A stretch of DNA of 64,000 bases from Paenibacillus puerhi. Lineage in GTDB: Bacteria; Bacillota; Bacilli; Paenibacillales; NBRC-103111. Under the pieces are notes generated by a model. It ran no database searches. It worked only from the letters and a program-made list of their open reading frames with translations, and was not told the origin of the DNA. A program made the position numbers and the translations under genes. The stretch lies in assembly GCF_009846885.1 (NCBI RefSeq), contig NZ_WUWM01000022.1:62001-126000 (forward strand), given 5' to 3'. Numbering within the stretch: position 1 is the stretch's first letter; each line of letters starts with the position of its first letter. Shown here piece after piece: positions 44,258 through 53,895 of the stretch.

Positions 44258-46729
44258 ATGAAGGAGCGTCTCGCGGCCTTTGCGGATGCCTATGCGCAAG
44301 CGATGGGCGGCGGTGATCCGGGTGCTGAGGAACGAAGAACGCTTCGGCATCCGCTTGTCTTCCTCATCGTCGGCGAACGATCGAAGACGGCGCTTGAGCG
44401 CCTGTATGAGGAGAACCGGGCACAGTGGACTCATCCGGATGGCGTCATGTACGTATATGTAGGCGCAGGAGAGCCGCAAGGCCCGGCCGAGAGCCAGCTG
44501 CTGTGCTGGCAGCCGCCTGTGCCTGCCACGGAAGCGGGGGACAAGCGCTCGTCCCGAAGCAGGCTGGCCCGGACGCTGGAGGACGATGCGGAGAAGCTGC
44601 AGGAGCTGAACCTGCTGCTGCGCCGGCTTGTCGGCCGGATCGGCGAGAAGGGCCGCTTGTACAGTTCCTTGATGCAGGTACATATCGCCGTCCTTACACG
44701 GGCCGAGGACCCGGCCAACGCTGTCCTGCCCGAGCTGACCGTGCTGATGAAATCGGTGCTTGGCGAAAGCTTCCGCTCCGTATCGGCGGATCTGTTCACG
44801 CTGCTGAGAGAGAAGCAAGCGCAGAGCGACTATGCCTACGATGCCGCGCTGAGCGTAGCCTTTCTAAACGAGCTGGATCGCTTGCAGCACCGAACCTTCC
44901 GGTTTGAAGCCGATCTGCAGGTAACGAGCGACGGACTGAAGCTGCCGACGTCTCACGGGCCGGCCCCCTTGTTCGACACCGCTTATATGCTGGGCGATAA
45001 GGATGAGCGGGGGCTGTATGCGGAGGACGATACGGAGGCATGCAGCCGGATCATCTGCCGGCTCAGCTTTCTGCGCTGCCGACAGACGGCCGATGGGGAG
45101 ATCCGGCTCAATCCTTACAACCATCAGCTGTTCCGGCAAAATATGATGCCTCCGGGCGCGGAGGAAGCCTATTATGCCTCGGCGGGTCTAGCTGAGGTGA
45201 CGCGGCCGGACCGGGCCGTAGCCCTGACGGTGCTGCTCTCCTTGCATCGCCGTCTGCTAAGGCTGCTGCAGGACAACGGGGTCGGCATGAGCGGGCGGGA
45301 GCTGCTCGAAGCGGTCGGCCTGGACGCCGGGCAGACGGATGCGCTTGTGCAAGCCGCTATGGACAGGGTACCCGATCCGGTGGAGGAGATGCACGGCTTG
45401 CTGTATGAGCCGCTGTCCGCCGCGGAGCTTCGCGGAAGAACGCTGCGCCAGGCGGAAAATGCGCTGTTCGGCAGCAATGCGCGGGATTTCTTCGGACGGC
45501 AGAGCCAGCGTCTGAAGGAAGGCTTGTCCACGGGCGGCCCCGCGGAGCGGCTGCGCCAGACGGTATGGCAGCGGCTGGTCGAGGACCCGCGCTATGGGCT
45601 TTGGGCCGCCTACCGCTGGACCTCGCCGGAAGAGCGGCATGGCCTGACGGGCGCTGTACGCGAATGGCGGCTGGAGAATGACCGGCGTCTGGCAGCGGGA
45701 CGCGAGGACCTTGAGGCGCTTTACGAAGAAAGCGCGGATGGGCTGCCCGCGGCCCGCAGCGGGATGTTCGGCCTGTTCGGCGGAGGAAAAGCCAGCTTGA
45801 AGACGACAGTCGGCGCGCTGCTGGACCGGGTCTACGGCTTGAAGCGCGAGCTGCTGTTTCTGGAGATGAAGCGCGAGCTGCTGCTGCGCTACGAGCATAT
45901 GCTCGAGGAGCTTCACGCGCTGCTCAAAAGGTATATCGATCGGCTGGAAGCGATAAGCAAGCGTCTGCAGGAGGCATGCCGGCTTCGGATTCTGGAGGCA
46001 AGCGACGAGATGGGACGCAACGTCGAAGAGTATTACAGACAGGCGGTCGATCTGATCGCTGCCGAGCTGGAGTCGCGCTTGGGCGAGCGCTTTGAGTTCG
46101 GAGAAAGGCGCATGGGCTCACTGACGGCCTTGCTGGAGCAGGGGGACGACGCATATCTCGAGCGTCTGATGCAGACTGCGCATACCGATTGGTTTTCTCA
46201 TCCGCTGTTCAGCCAGGCTTTCGAAAGGGAGCTGCTGGAGCGGGCGAACGTAACGGTCAGCTACGACAATCGTCAGGCGCTCACCAAGGAGGAGCTGTAC
46301 CAGGATTTATGCCGCGCGCTGGACATGGAGTCGGCGGTGCGGGTGGATGTGTACCGGTTCACTCACCGTCATCGGCATGAGGAAAGCTACTTGTTCGGCG
46401 ATGCGGGCAGCGAGCTGGTCCGGTACGCCCTGGAGGCCGGAGACCTGACCGGGATCAAGCCCGGCTGCGTGCATGAAGGACGCAGCAGCGGAGTCGAGAA
46501 GCTGAGGCTGATGGGCGGCTTCCGGCGCGACGATCTGATGCTCTATCGCAACGGCAGACGATTTTACGATACGTATAAGGCTGGAGGCTACCGGTTTCAC
46601 AGGGAAGAGTGGGAACCCCGCGCAGAAGAAGGGTCCGGATCGCCGCCGTCGAACGCGGCCGGTGTGGGAGCGGAAGCCGGGGAATCCGTCACGCAAAGAG
46701 ACGATAGAGAAAGAGGGGATGTCCGGTGA
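44258..46729 (+). CDS. Uncharacterized large helical protein of the VWA/GTPase cluster
   Basis: An 823-residue soluble protein that I do not recognise. The N-terminus (RHPLVFLIVGERSKTALERL, then GVMYVYVGAGEP) has a Rossmann-like beta-alpha start, and the following helices resemble part of the tubulin-like neighbour's partners. Residues about 505-640 form strong coiled coils (ELLFLEMKRELLLRYEHMLE; HALLKRYIDRLEAISKRLQE). No Walker or catalytic motif is visible. ATG 44258 follows AAGGAGG at eight bases. The stop overlaps the next gene's GTG, so it is coupled to VWA 2. It may be an adaptor for the tubulin-like filament or the GTPase. Confidence 0.75.
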   Translation: MKERLAAFADAYAQAMGGGDPGAEERRTLRHPLVFLIVGERSKTALERLYEENRAQWTHPDGVMYVYVGAGEPQGPAESQLLCWQPPVPATEAGDKRSSRSRLARTLEDDAEKLQELNLLLRRLVGRIGEKGRLYSSLMQVHIAVLTRAEDPANAVLPELTVLMKSVLGESFRSVSADLFTLLREKQAQSDYAYDAALSVAFLNELDRLQHRTFRFEADLQVTSDGLKLPTSHGPAPLFDTAYMLGDKDERGLYAEDDTEACSRIICRLSFLRCRQTADGEIRLNPYNHQLFRQNMMPPGAEEAYYASAGLAEVTRPDRAVALTVLLSLHRRLLRLLQDNGVGMSGRELLEAVGLDAGQTDALVQAAMDRVPDPVEEMHGLLYEPLSAAELRGRTLRQAENALFGSNARDFFGRQSQRLKEGLSTGGPAERLRQTVWQRLVEDPRYGLWAAYRWTSPEERHGLTGAVREWRLENDRRLAAGREDLEALYEESADGLPAARSGMFGLFGGGKASLKTTVGALLDRVYGLKRELLFLEMKRELLLRYEHMLEELHALLKRYIDRLEAISKRLQEACRLRILEASDEMGRNVEEYYRQAVDLIAAELESRLGERFEFGERRMGSLTALLEQGDDAYLERLMQTAHTDWFSHPLFSQAFERELLERANVTVSYDNRQALTKEELYQDLCRALDMESAVRVDVYRFTHRHRHEESYLFGDAGSELVRYALEAGDLTGIKPGCVHEGRSSGVEKLRLMGGFRRDDLMLYRNGRRFYDTYKAGGYRFHREEWEPRAEEGSGSPPSNAAGVGAEAGESVTQRDDRERGDVR

Positions 46730-48015
46730 AGCGGCGTAAATGGAACGGTTTGCTTGTCGGACTTGGTCTGGCGGGCGGTCTGGCCGGGTTTGCGGCAGGG
46801 GAGTGGATGCTGGACCGACTGGCCGGCTCGCTGCATGAAACGGTGCTGATGGGGCTGTATTTCGGAATATTCGCGCTGTTCGTAACGGCCGGCTGTCTGC
46901 TTGCCGAGACGATAACGCCACGGCTCAACGGAGCGAACTGGAAGCTGCGGTATGCGGGGGACGGCTGGAAATGGCTGGTCCCTGCCTCGCTGCTTTTGCT
47001 ATTTGCCGGGGGAACGCTGTTTCAATGGCTATACGGCCTTGACATCGGCAGGAAGGCTGCCCCCAAGGACTACATCTTGCTGCTCGACACGTCGGAGAGC
47101 ATGACGCAGAATGACCCGGGCAATCAGAGCCGTCAGGCGGCCTCGTCGCTGGTGGCCGGCATGTCGGATGACAAACGGGTCGGCATAGCCATCTTCAACG
47201 AGAATACGACATGGCTGCAGCCGCTGACTTCTCTAAGAACCGAGGCGGCCCGCCGGGAGATTGCGGATAAGCTGGCGGGCGCGCCCGAACCGATCGGCCA
47301 GACCGATATCGGCAAGGCGCTTGGGCAGGCGATGGAGCAGATGAGGTCATCCGGCACGGCTGAAGGCCGCGGCGCTGTTATTCTCATCTCGGACGGCTAC
47401 AGCGCCATGAATCTGGCAGAGGTTACGGCGCCTTACATCGCGCAGAACTTTGGGATTCATACCGTCGGACTGGAGTCGGCCGGCAACGAGCAGGGCAATC
47501 GGCTGCTTCAGCAGCTAGCGGAGGCGACAGGGGGCACGTACAGGCATGTTCAACAGGCCGAAGGGATTGCGGCGGCGATCGGACATATTTATGCGAATCA
47601 ACAGCATTGGCATCTGCTGGAGGAGCGCACCGGGGCTTCGTCCGACAGTCCGTACAGAGCCGCGCTGCGTGTGGCGTCGCTGCTCGTAATAGGCGGCCTG
47701 CTCGGACTGGCGCTGGGCATCGTGTTCGATAACCGGTATCTGGCGAAAAGCTTCCTGTTCGGGGGCCTTGTTGCCGGCCTGCTGGCCGGGCTTATCCTTG
47801 AAAGCGGCCTGCCTGCGCGGGAGCCCGCCTGGATACGGTTATGGGCTGACCTGCTGCTGGCATTGGCGCTGACGCTCTCTACGGTCTTGTTCGCGGTCAA
47901 GGAGAACGATGGCGGCGCGGGCCTCGCTCCTTTCCGCCGGGGCGGGGGCGGCAGCCGTTTGCCGGAACGCTCGGGCGCCCGACCTGCCGACCGTACGGGC
48001 AGGCGGTTTCGCTAA
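46726..48015 (+). CDS. Polytopic membrane VWA-domain protein (cluster VWA 2)
   Basis: A 429-residue membrane protein: helices at about 7-25, 41-60 and 84-103, a VWA domain (about 114-300) with MIDAS D121-T-S-E-S, the Thr in IGQTDIGKALG and Asp in VILISDGYS, then three more helices at about 318-395. The flanking helices place the VWA domain on one side of the membrane as in BatA-like proteins. A polar Gly/Arg-rich tail ends it. GTG start overlaps the upstream stop (GTGA). Metal-dependent binding of a partner, possibly the GTPase or GAP1-like protein, is the likely role. Confidence 0.87.
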   Translation: MKRRKWNGLLVGLGLAGGLAGFAAGEWMLDRLAGSLHETVLMGLYFGIFALFVTAGCLLAETITPRLNGANWKLRYAGDGWKWLVPASLLLLFAGGTLFQWLYGLDIGRKAAPKDYILLLDTSESMTQNDPGNQSRQAASSLVAGMSDDKRVGIAIFNENTTWLQPLTSLRTEAARREIADKLAGAPEPIGQTDIGKALGQAMEQMRSSGTAEGRGAVILISDGYSAMNLAEVTAPYIAQNFGIHTVGLESAGNEQGNRLLQQLAEATGGTYRHVQQAEGIAAAIGHIYANQQHWHLLEERTGASSDSPYRAALRVASLLVIGGLLGLALGIVFDNRYLAKSFLFGGLVAGLLAGLILESGLPAREPAWIRLWADLLLALALTLSTVLFAVKENDGGAGLAPFRRGGGGSRLPERSGARPADRTGRRFR

Positions 48016-48103
48016 AGCGAGGCAGGCCGCCTGAATACCTGTCCGCTGCAGAAGCCGACTTTCACGCCGCTGCAACTGCGAAGACCTAGGAAGGAGCATA
48101 CCG

Positions 48104-48739
48104 ATGTTGTGGACAGCGCCGGATGACCGGCATCGCATTACGAAGGCCGCTTCCCGACTTGCGGAAGGGGATTGTCTGGTTACGTGGCAGTGGCCTGCAG
48201 ACATCCAATATGTATACATCCACAGCTTCGGCGCCGGCGGCGAGGAAGGAATGCGGGAGCCGGACGAGCAGCGCATGAAGCTGTATACGAGAGAAGAATA
48301 CAAGGTTCGCGGCGGGTACCGGCTCCCTGCCGATTTTATCGGGGCCCGTTACTTTCGCATCTATGCCTGCGTGATGAAGCAAGGGCAGCTGACGGCGCTT
48401 CGTCAGAGCGATGCGGATAACCTTGCCCGCGTCAGCGGGGGCCGCGCCAAGATCCGCTACGGCATCCAGTATGGACTCGGCTGGTTCGGCAGGCACCGGT
48501 CGGCCCGCATCCGGCTGCACTGCGAAATTCCGGTGCCGAAGGAGGCGCTCTGCTATGTCAAGAAGCAGGGGGCGGTGCCTCTGCATCCCGATGACGGCAC
48601 CCGGTATCCGCTGCTGCGGGATTTGCCCGCAGGGCGGAGCGAACTGCCGGAGATTCAGGTGGGACGGTCCGAGCAGCTGCGTATTTTTCTGTCGGACGGA
48701 AAAATATTCGGAGATCAATTCGAGGTCGTCCCTGAATAG
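48104..48739 (+). CDS. Uncharacterized beta-rich protein of the VWA/GTPase cluster
   Basis: A 211-residue soluble protein, mostly beta-strand (AEGDCLVTWQWPADIQYVYI; VRGGYRLPADFIGARYFRIY; RIRLHCEIPVPKEALCYVKK). The strand pattern and conserved W/Y positions suggest an Ig-like or beta-sandwich fold without enzymatic residues. I do not recognise it. It sits between VWA 2 and the TRAFAC GTPase; gaps of 89 and 54 bases keep it in the same transcript. ATG 48104 follows AGGAAGGAG. Confidence 0.75.
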   Translation: MLWTAPDDRHRITKAASRLAEGDCLVTWQWPADIQYVYIHSFGAGGEEGMREPDEQRMKLYTREEYKVRGGYRLPADFIGARYFRIYACVMKQGQLTALRQSDADNLARVSGGRAKIRYGIQYGLGWFGRHRSARIRLHCEIPVPKEALCYVKKQGAVPLHPDDGTRYPLLRDLPAGRSELPEIQVGRSEQLRIFLSDGKIFGDQFEVVPE

Positions 48740-48793
48740 GGCTTCGGATAGCGGGGGGCGCGAAGCCAAGTTATGTTGCGAGGGGGAATGTGC

Positions 48794-50059
48794 ATGCTGG
48801 AATTTTTTAAACAATTATTCGACAAAAAGGCGCCCGTCAAAGAACGGCCGGCGTTTTACAGTATCGTTTGTCCATATTGCTTCACCAAGTGCGAGCCGGG
48901 GGACGTCGTTTTTCGCGCCGCTCATGTGAAGGAGAACGATGACGAATTCGCCCTGCAGGAGGATGAGCGCCTGAACGAATGGCGCCGCAAGTTCCGGCTG
49001 GCGTTGCCCGATATGGAGGCCGTGATCGATCCGGAGCTGATCCCCGAGGACAGCCGCGTTTATTCCGGCCAGGTGCTGGTCGCGGTCACGGACCGTTACG
49101 GCGTGACGACGCGCCGCCGGCTGTGCCCGAACTGTCACAACGAGCTGCCGATTACGGCGGGGCAGGTGCCGAGCAATATCATTTCGATCGTCGGCGCCTC
49201 GCAGGTGGGCAAGTCGGTATATATGACCTCGCTTATCCATACGCTTCAGACCGAGACAGCCGCTCATTTTCAGGCGGCCTGCATGCCGCTGAGCGCCGAT
49301 ATCTCCCGTAAATTCCGCCATTACTACCACGAGCCGATCTTCGAGCGCGGCAGCATGCTGCAGTCGACGAACCCCAATGAACAGCAGGAGCCGTTTATTT
49401 TCCAGTTTGTGTTCAAGGATGAGACGAAGCCGCCGCTGCTGCTCGTATTTTTCGATGTAGCGGGCGAAGGTATGGTGGAGCGGGACTATTTGGATATTTA
49501 TGCGTCCCATATCAAGAACTCCTCGGGCATTCTGTTTCTGGTGGACCCGCTTCAGGTACGGACGATCCGCGATAAGATGCGGCTGAACCTGGGCGAGGAG
49601 GAAGGGGAATTCGCCAGCCGCTACGATGAGCCGAGGGAGGTCGTGATCTCTCTCTACGAGAATTTCATCTCGCATCAGCAAAGCGGCAAGACGGATATTC
49701 CGACCGCGATCGTCCTCACCAAGAGCGATATGCTGCAGCATCTGCAGGAGGAGGACAGCGACTATATCCAGCCCAACAGCAATGTGTTCCGCGACGTAAG
49801 ACACCGGGGCTACCTGGATAGGACGGAGTTCGAAAATATCGACGGCGAGATTCGCCGTTTCATCGAAAAGGTGGACCGCCCCTTCAAGGATGCGGTTGAC
49901 GTTTATTTCCGCAACACGGCGTATTTCGCCGTATCGGCTCTGGGCACCAACCCCGTGAACCGTCAGGTGACGGGCGTGATCAGTCCGGTACGGGTGGATG
50001 AGCCGTTCATCTGGCTGCTGAACCAGCTTGACTACATAGACAGGAGAGATGCCACGTGA
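48794..50059 (+). CDS. TRAFAC-class GTPase with zinc ribbon (DO-GTPase2-like)
   Basis: A 421-residue protein. A zinc ribbon split by a ~80-residue insert (Cys26/Cys29 and Cys111/Cys114, VCPYCF...LCPNCH) precedes the P-loop [17 protein letters not shown] (G134-S141). Further GTPase marks are [20 protein letters not shown] (Walker B/switch II) and [10 protein letters not shown] (the TKxD guanine motif). This is the arrangement of the 'double-GTPase 2' family described in GTPase-centred conflict systems. ATG 48794 is chosen because GAGGGGG lies seven bases upstream; in-frame ATGs at 48773 and 48788 are poorer. Its stop overlaps the GAP1-like gene start (GTGA), indicating coupled synthesis. Confidence 0.85.
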   Translation: MLEFFKQLFDKKAPVKERPAFYSIVCPYCFTKCEPGDVVFRAAHVKENDDEFALQEDERLNEWRRKFRLALPDMEAVIDPELIPEDSRVYSGQVLVAVTDRYGVTTRRRLCPNCHNELPITAGQVPSNIISIVGASQVGKSVYMTSLIHTLQTETAAHFQAACMPLSADISRKFRHYYHEPIFERGSMLQSTNPNEQQEPFIFQFVFKDETKPPLLLVFFDVAGEGMVERDYLDIYASHIKNSSGILFLVDPLQVRTIRDKMRLNLGEEEGEFASRYDEPREVVISLYENFISHQQSGKTDIPTAIVLTKSDMLQHLQEEDSDYIQPNSNVFRDVRHRGYLDRTEFENIDGEIRRFIEKVDRPFKDAVDVYFRNTAYFAVSALGTNPVNRQVTGVISPVRVDEPFIWLLNQLDYIDRRDAT

Positions 50060-53000
50060 CCTCGAACGGACAGCGCAGCATTCAACAGCATTATTTTACG
50101 CGCGCGCGCGAGGGCGTTTTCCGGACCAATGAAGGCTTCGATACCGTCGCTGTATCGCCAGGACTGGATGCGCTGTTCATCAAGTCGGCGCTTCATCCTT
50201 ACTGCACCTACAAAGGGCCGCGCGAGCTGCCGGATCACGGCGGGACGACAGGCGAGGCGGAGTATCCCGCAGCCCTCGCCGTATACCATGCGGATAACGG
50301 GGACCTGGTCATCGGTCAAACCGTATTCGTGCCGGCAGATTTTACCGGACAGCGGAGCGCCTTTTTTACCCACCAATATGTGGTGCCCGCTTCGAGAAAA
50401 GAAGAGTGGCTGAGGCATCCTGAGCGAATGTTCGCCATCGATGAATTTGCCGTGCAGCATGATGCAGCGGATGGCAAGGCGCTTCCGGAGCTGCAGGAGC
50501 CACCCCGTCTGGAAGCGCCGCATCATACGGAGCATGAGCAGCCCGACCAGCTCTTAGATCGGCTTCGCTTGACGCGCGAGACGTTCGAGCTGCTGCTGGT
50601 CTCGATGATGGCTTCCGTGACCAATCGCCGCAAGGTGTACATCGTATTGGACGAAGAACCGGCCAAGGCCGAGAAGGATGCCCGAAAGCTGCTGTCGCTC
50701 TTGTGGGGCTGCCTGCCGTATGCGTTCCGCCGCCGCTTGGGCGTTCTGACCTTTGCCGGAGAGCCGGAAGGGAAGCAGCATCTGCATGTGACCTTCCTGG
50801 AGAGGGGGGCCTTACGGCAGTCCGACCGGCAGCTTGAGCGTGAAATGCTGTTCGATCTGTCTGCGGGCAGGCTGACGGGCGCTGAGTCTCCGGCGGCTGC
50901 AAGCCGATGGCTGGAGACGATCTGGACGCTGCGCGGCGAGCCGGAGCGGCTGGAGGAGCTGTTTGTGTTCTGCGAGCAGGCCCTATCGGGGATGGAGCCA
51001 GTCGCGTCTCTATCCTTGACCGCCTACGAGGACCTGTCCACGCTGTTCCTGATCGAGCAGGGCGGACCGGGAGGAGAGGCGCTGTACGATGCGGACCGGG
51101 TGCGGGCATGGCGCACGCTGGGCACCTATATGAAGGGAGAAACGGAAGCATCCGGCAAACCGCGTCTTCATGAGCTGATGGTGAGGCTGCTCCGTCTGGA
51201 AACGGGAGATGTCAAGCGAAGCGGCGAAGCGCAGCTGATCGAAGCGATGATGGACTGCGAGGAAGCGGTGGAGCGGGGCGAGCTTGCGCTGCTCTGCCGC
51301 GCTGTGGCGCTGTTCGTCATGCGGGCTGCCGCCGGCGGAGATACGGCGGCGACCGCTCCGCTGCTGGAGCCGCTCAAGCGTCGGCCGGAACTGTTCCGGA
51401 CCGTCTTCCGCGAGCTGTCCAGCCTTTCGCCGCGGACTGCGGAGGGCTGTGCGGCCTTTGCCCTGGGACGAATCGACGGCGCACGCCCGCTGCAGACGGC
51501 GCTCGCATTCTGGCTGACGAATGCGGACACGCTTTCCCTCCATTTTTTTGCGGGCGAAACGGTATCAGCCGTGAAACGTCTGCTCGCCAAAGAAGCCTCC
51601 GGCCGGAAGGTGGATATTGCGGCGGCTTTGTTCCGTTTTTTCGAGGAGCTTTCGGAGCAGAAGGGCTTGGAGCGCTACGCCGATTATTGCGAGCTATTGA
51701 AGCTGGAGATTCAACTGATGCTGCTCGAGGAAGTTCCGCTGGCCGAGCTGGAGCCGGAGCATGTCCAGCGTCTTACGTTCATGCTGGACCCGCCCGCGCC
51801 TGAGCTGCTGCCTCATCTCGGCAAGGGGCACCGGCTGACGCTGGATCTTTGGGCAGCGGTATACCGGGTACTGACGCTGGAGCGGGGCGGCGAAGCCAAG
51901 GCTAGCGCCGCTATGGCGAAGCTTGGGCCGCTGGAGCTCGACAGAGCCCAGGCCTTCCTGCGCGATGCCTGGAGAAGCGGGGTTACCCGCTCGGCCTTCT
52001 CGGGTGTAACCTTTAGTTTCTATAAAGGAGGAGGCGGGGAAGCCGGGGGCTGGGGAAGCTTCGATTTCGATCCGCTGCTCGATTATTTGGCCAAATTCGC
52101 AGGAAGCAAGGAAACGATCTATGACTTTATAGAATGGAGCTCGTCGGACGAACGGTTTATGGGAACGGTCGGGGGCATCGATCCGCATTACCGCGCCGCA
52201 TTGAACGGTTACTTCGACCGCCACGATAACGGCGCGCTGCGTCAGAAGCCGCTCCGGCAGCGCTTGACGGCTTTGCCGAACACGGCCTTTGCCGCCTTGT
52301 TCCGCGACATCAGCGCCCGCCAGGCGCCAGGCTGGCAGCGGCTGCTGCTGCGCAACCGCAAGCATCTGCTGCTGGCGTCTGTAGCAGCGATCATTCTGCT
52401 GATCGTGGTGCCGATGATCTGGACGCCGGTGGCGGCCTTCATCGTGCGTCCCGTTCCCGAGCTGCACGTATCCGAGCTGCCGGAGCGTACGTCAGTCGAC
52501 CTCGTCACGGTGAAAGCGGAGGCCTCGGATGATTACGACCGGATGCCTAACATTTATGTCAACGGCGAGCTAGCCGGCCAAGGCGCCGTAACCCGGGAGA
52601 TCGTGCTCAGCTCGGGAATCAATACGATCACCGTCAAGGCTGAAAATAAATACGGCCGCAGCCCGGAGACGGTTACGCGCACGGTTATTTTGGAGCCTGC
52701 GATCGGCCCGAAGCTGCCGGTACCGGCAGCCGGACAGACCGGAGGCGCTGCGACGGGTTCGACAGGGAGCGCCGACGGAGGCGCCGCGGGGACAGGAAGC
52801 AAGCAGGCGACCCCGACGGAGCCGACCAAGTCGACTCCGGCAGGTACATCCGGAGCCAAGAGCACTACCGGTACGGGCGGTGCAGGCGGAGCCGGTACTG
52901 GTACTGGCACTGGAGCTGGAACTGGAACCGGTACTGGAACTGGAACTGGAACCAGTACTGGCACTGGAACCGGTACCGGTACCGGTACAGGTACAGGTAC

Positions 53001-53076
53001 AGGTACAGGTACAGGTACAGGTACAGGTACAGGTACAGGTACAGGTTCCGGTACGACCGCCGGCGGAAGCCGGTAA
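50056..53076 (+). CDS. GAP1-like (GTPase-associated protein 1) membrane protein with Ig-like domain and Gly-Thr tail
   Basis: A 1006-residue protein. The N-terminal ~220 residues ([55 protein letters not shown]) match the GAP1-N type 2 domain; a long helical middle (about 270-760) fits GAP1-M/C. A single membrane helix (about 771-793) leads to an extracellular Ig-like domain (about 800-895; [20 protein letters not shown]) and a Gly/Thr-rich tail (about 900-1003) that ends in ten perfect Gly-Thr pairs. GTG 50056 overlaps the GTPase stop. The family is known as the obligate partner of the neighbouring GTPase; the extracellular Ig and repeat tail are unusual additions. Confidence 0.84.
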   Translation: MTSNGQRSIQQHYFTRAREGVFRTNEGFDTVAVSPGLDALFIKSALHPYCTYKGPRELPDHGGTTGEAEYPAALAVYHADNGDLVIGQTVFVPADFTGQRSAFFTHQYVVPASRKEEWLRHPERMFAIDEFAVQHDAADGKALPELQEPPRLEAPHHTEHEQPDQLLDRLRLTRETFELLLVSMMASVTNRRKVYIVLDEEPAKAEKDARKLLSLLWGCLPYAFRRRLGVLTFAGEPEGKQHLHVTFLERGALRQSDRQLEREMLFDLSAGRLTGAESPAAASRWLETIWTLRGEPERLEELFVFCEQALSGMEPVASLSLTAYEDLSTLFLIEQGGPGGEALYDADRVRAWRTLGTYMKGETEASGKPRLHELMVRLLRLETGDVKRSGEAQLIEAMMDCEEAVERGELALLCRAVALFVMRAAAGGDTAATAPLLEPLKRRPELFRTVFRELSSLSPRTAEGCAAFALGRIDGARPLQTALAFWLTNADTLSLHFFAGETVSAVKRLLAKEASGRKVDIAAALFRFFEELSEQKGLERYADYCELLKLEIQLMLLEEVPLAELEPEHVQRLTFMLDPPAPELLPHLGKGHRLTLDLWAAVYRVLTLERGGEAKASAAMAKLGPLELDRAQAFLRDAWRSGVTRSAFSGVTFSFYKGGGGEAGGWGSFDFDPLLDYLAKFAGSKETIYDFIEWSSSDERFMGTVGGIDPHYRAALNGYFDRHDNGALRQKPLRQRLTALPNTAFAALFRDISARQAPGWQRLLLRNRKHLLLASVAAIILLIVVPMIWTPVAAFIVRPVPELHVSELPERTSVDLVTVKAEASDDYDRMPNIYVNGELAGQGAVTREIVLSSGINTITVKAENKYGRSPETVTRTVILEPAIGPKLPVPAAGQTGGAATGSTGSADGGAAGTGSKQATPTEPTKSTPAGTSGAKSTTGTGGAGGAGTGTGTGAGTGTGTGTGTGTSTGTGTGTGTGTGTGTGTGTGTGTGTGTGTGSGTTAGGSR
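52984..53043 (+). repeat. Hexanucleotide tandem repeat (GGTACA)10
   Basis: Ten perfect GGTACA units, preceded by about 100 bases of degenerate GGNACN hexamers (from 52896). Each unit codes Gly-Thr, so gain or loss of units changes tail length without a frameshift. It lies at the 3' end of the GAP1-like gene. Confidence 0.93.
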
Positions 53077-53101
53077 TTCCGGCGCGCGCGGTCAGTCAGG
53101 T

Positions 53102-53132
53102 GTAGGCCTTTCCCACAACGGGAAAGGCCTAC
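53102..53132 (+). terminator. Strong hairpin after the GAP1-like gene
   Basis: GTAGGCCTTTCCC pairs perfectly (13 bp) with GGGAAAGGCCTAC around ACAAC. Only TT follows, so termination strength is uncertain, but the position 25 bases after the last gene of the cluster fits an operon end. Confidence 0.6.
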
Positions 53133-53288
53133 TTGCCGTAACTTCTTTGCCAATCCGTCATCCAGTCAGGACCGATCGACAGGGTGCAGGCAGCTCTGCG
53201 AGACGAACAAGCAGCTAGGGAAGCGGATGGCCGCAATGGCTTCACGAGGAACCGATGGGTGGGCGGGACAAGTCATAAAAAAAGTGGA

Positions 53289-53318
53289 TTGACAAATTCA
53301 TATGTATACAGGTAATAT
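53289..53318 (+). promoter_or_regulatory. SigA-type promoter overlapping a dyad, upstream of repeat copy 2
   Basis: TTGACA and TAATAT (18-base spacer) are near consensus. An imperfect dyad (53299-53327) with outer CATA/TATG and TGTATA..TATACA half-sites overlaps the spacer and -10, as an operator would. The next rightward gene is the frameshifted heparinase at 53896, about 570 bases away; repeat copy 2 lies in between. The remaining gap 53133-53895 holds no other gene that I can see. Confidence 0.6.
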
Positions 53319-53410
53319 ACAAGTATGTTAAGTATCCGCTTTCATTCCTGCAAACGAGGCAGCGCCTGTCTAGCTTTCCTGACAATCGCCTCCTTGACTA
53401 TAGCTGTGGT

Positions 53411-53805
53411 CACTTAGTAGAACGTTCTCGAAGTAACGTTACTTGTCCGCAATACCTGCATGGGTATCGCGGGATCGGCTAACGGACATGGTGAAGGCTG
53501 TCGATTCATTGTGAACGGCAGCGCAGTTAAGTAAAGGCTGATCGTAACGGACACCACAGTCGCTATTTCACAAAAATGGGGCCTGTTCAAATTGTAACGG
53601 ACACAGACGACCTTACTTACGTCAAAACCGCATAGAATGGGCAGAAATGCACCAAATAGCGTCATCTGAGTCCGTTAGATTTTCAATATCGAGAAAATGC
53701 TGCAAATAGAGACGCTGAGGTCCGTTAACGAAAGCAGAACGTTTCAACTCAGTTACTCACAATGAATTGACAGCCTCCAACATGTCCGTTAACCGTAACC
53801 CCGCC
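53411..53805. repeat. Composite repeat with invertible-looking core, copy 2
   Basis: Same arms as copy 1, core (53514-53757, 244 bp) in the reverse orientation. Inverted repeats TGTCGATTCATTGTG (53499-53513) and CACAATGAATTGACA (53758-53772) extend outward to about 36 imperfect bases. Octamers TAACGGAC at 53480, 53545 and 53595 face GTCCGTTA at 53670, 53720 and 53784, giving spacings 65-50-75-50-64, a nearly perfect mirror. The arms differ from copy 1 more than the cores do. No transposase-like frame is present. Confidence 0.87.
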
Positions 53806-53895
53806 ACCGCTCCTGTGTGCTGCATTATTACATTATGTTCAGATCGCTCTACCAGGATTACGACATCAGGGCCAGTAAAGGAGGCATACGTACTA

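Noticed and set aside
52554..53153. Antisense frame of about 199 residues rich in Pro-Val
   Set aside because: It is the reverse reading of the Gly-Thr repeat, which stays open in all frames because the unit is 6 bp.
33204..53400. Interpretation of the 20-kb segment between the repeats as a composite transposon
   Set aside because: No transposase, no target-site duplication and housekeeping-like genes (aldo/keto reductase, DedA) lie inside; the repeats may simply be dispersed elements.
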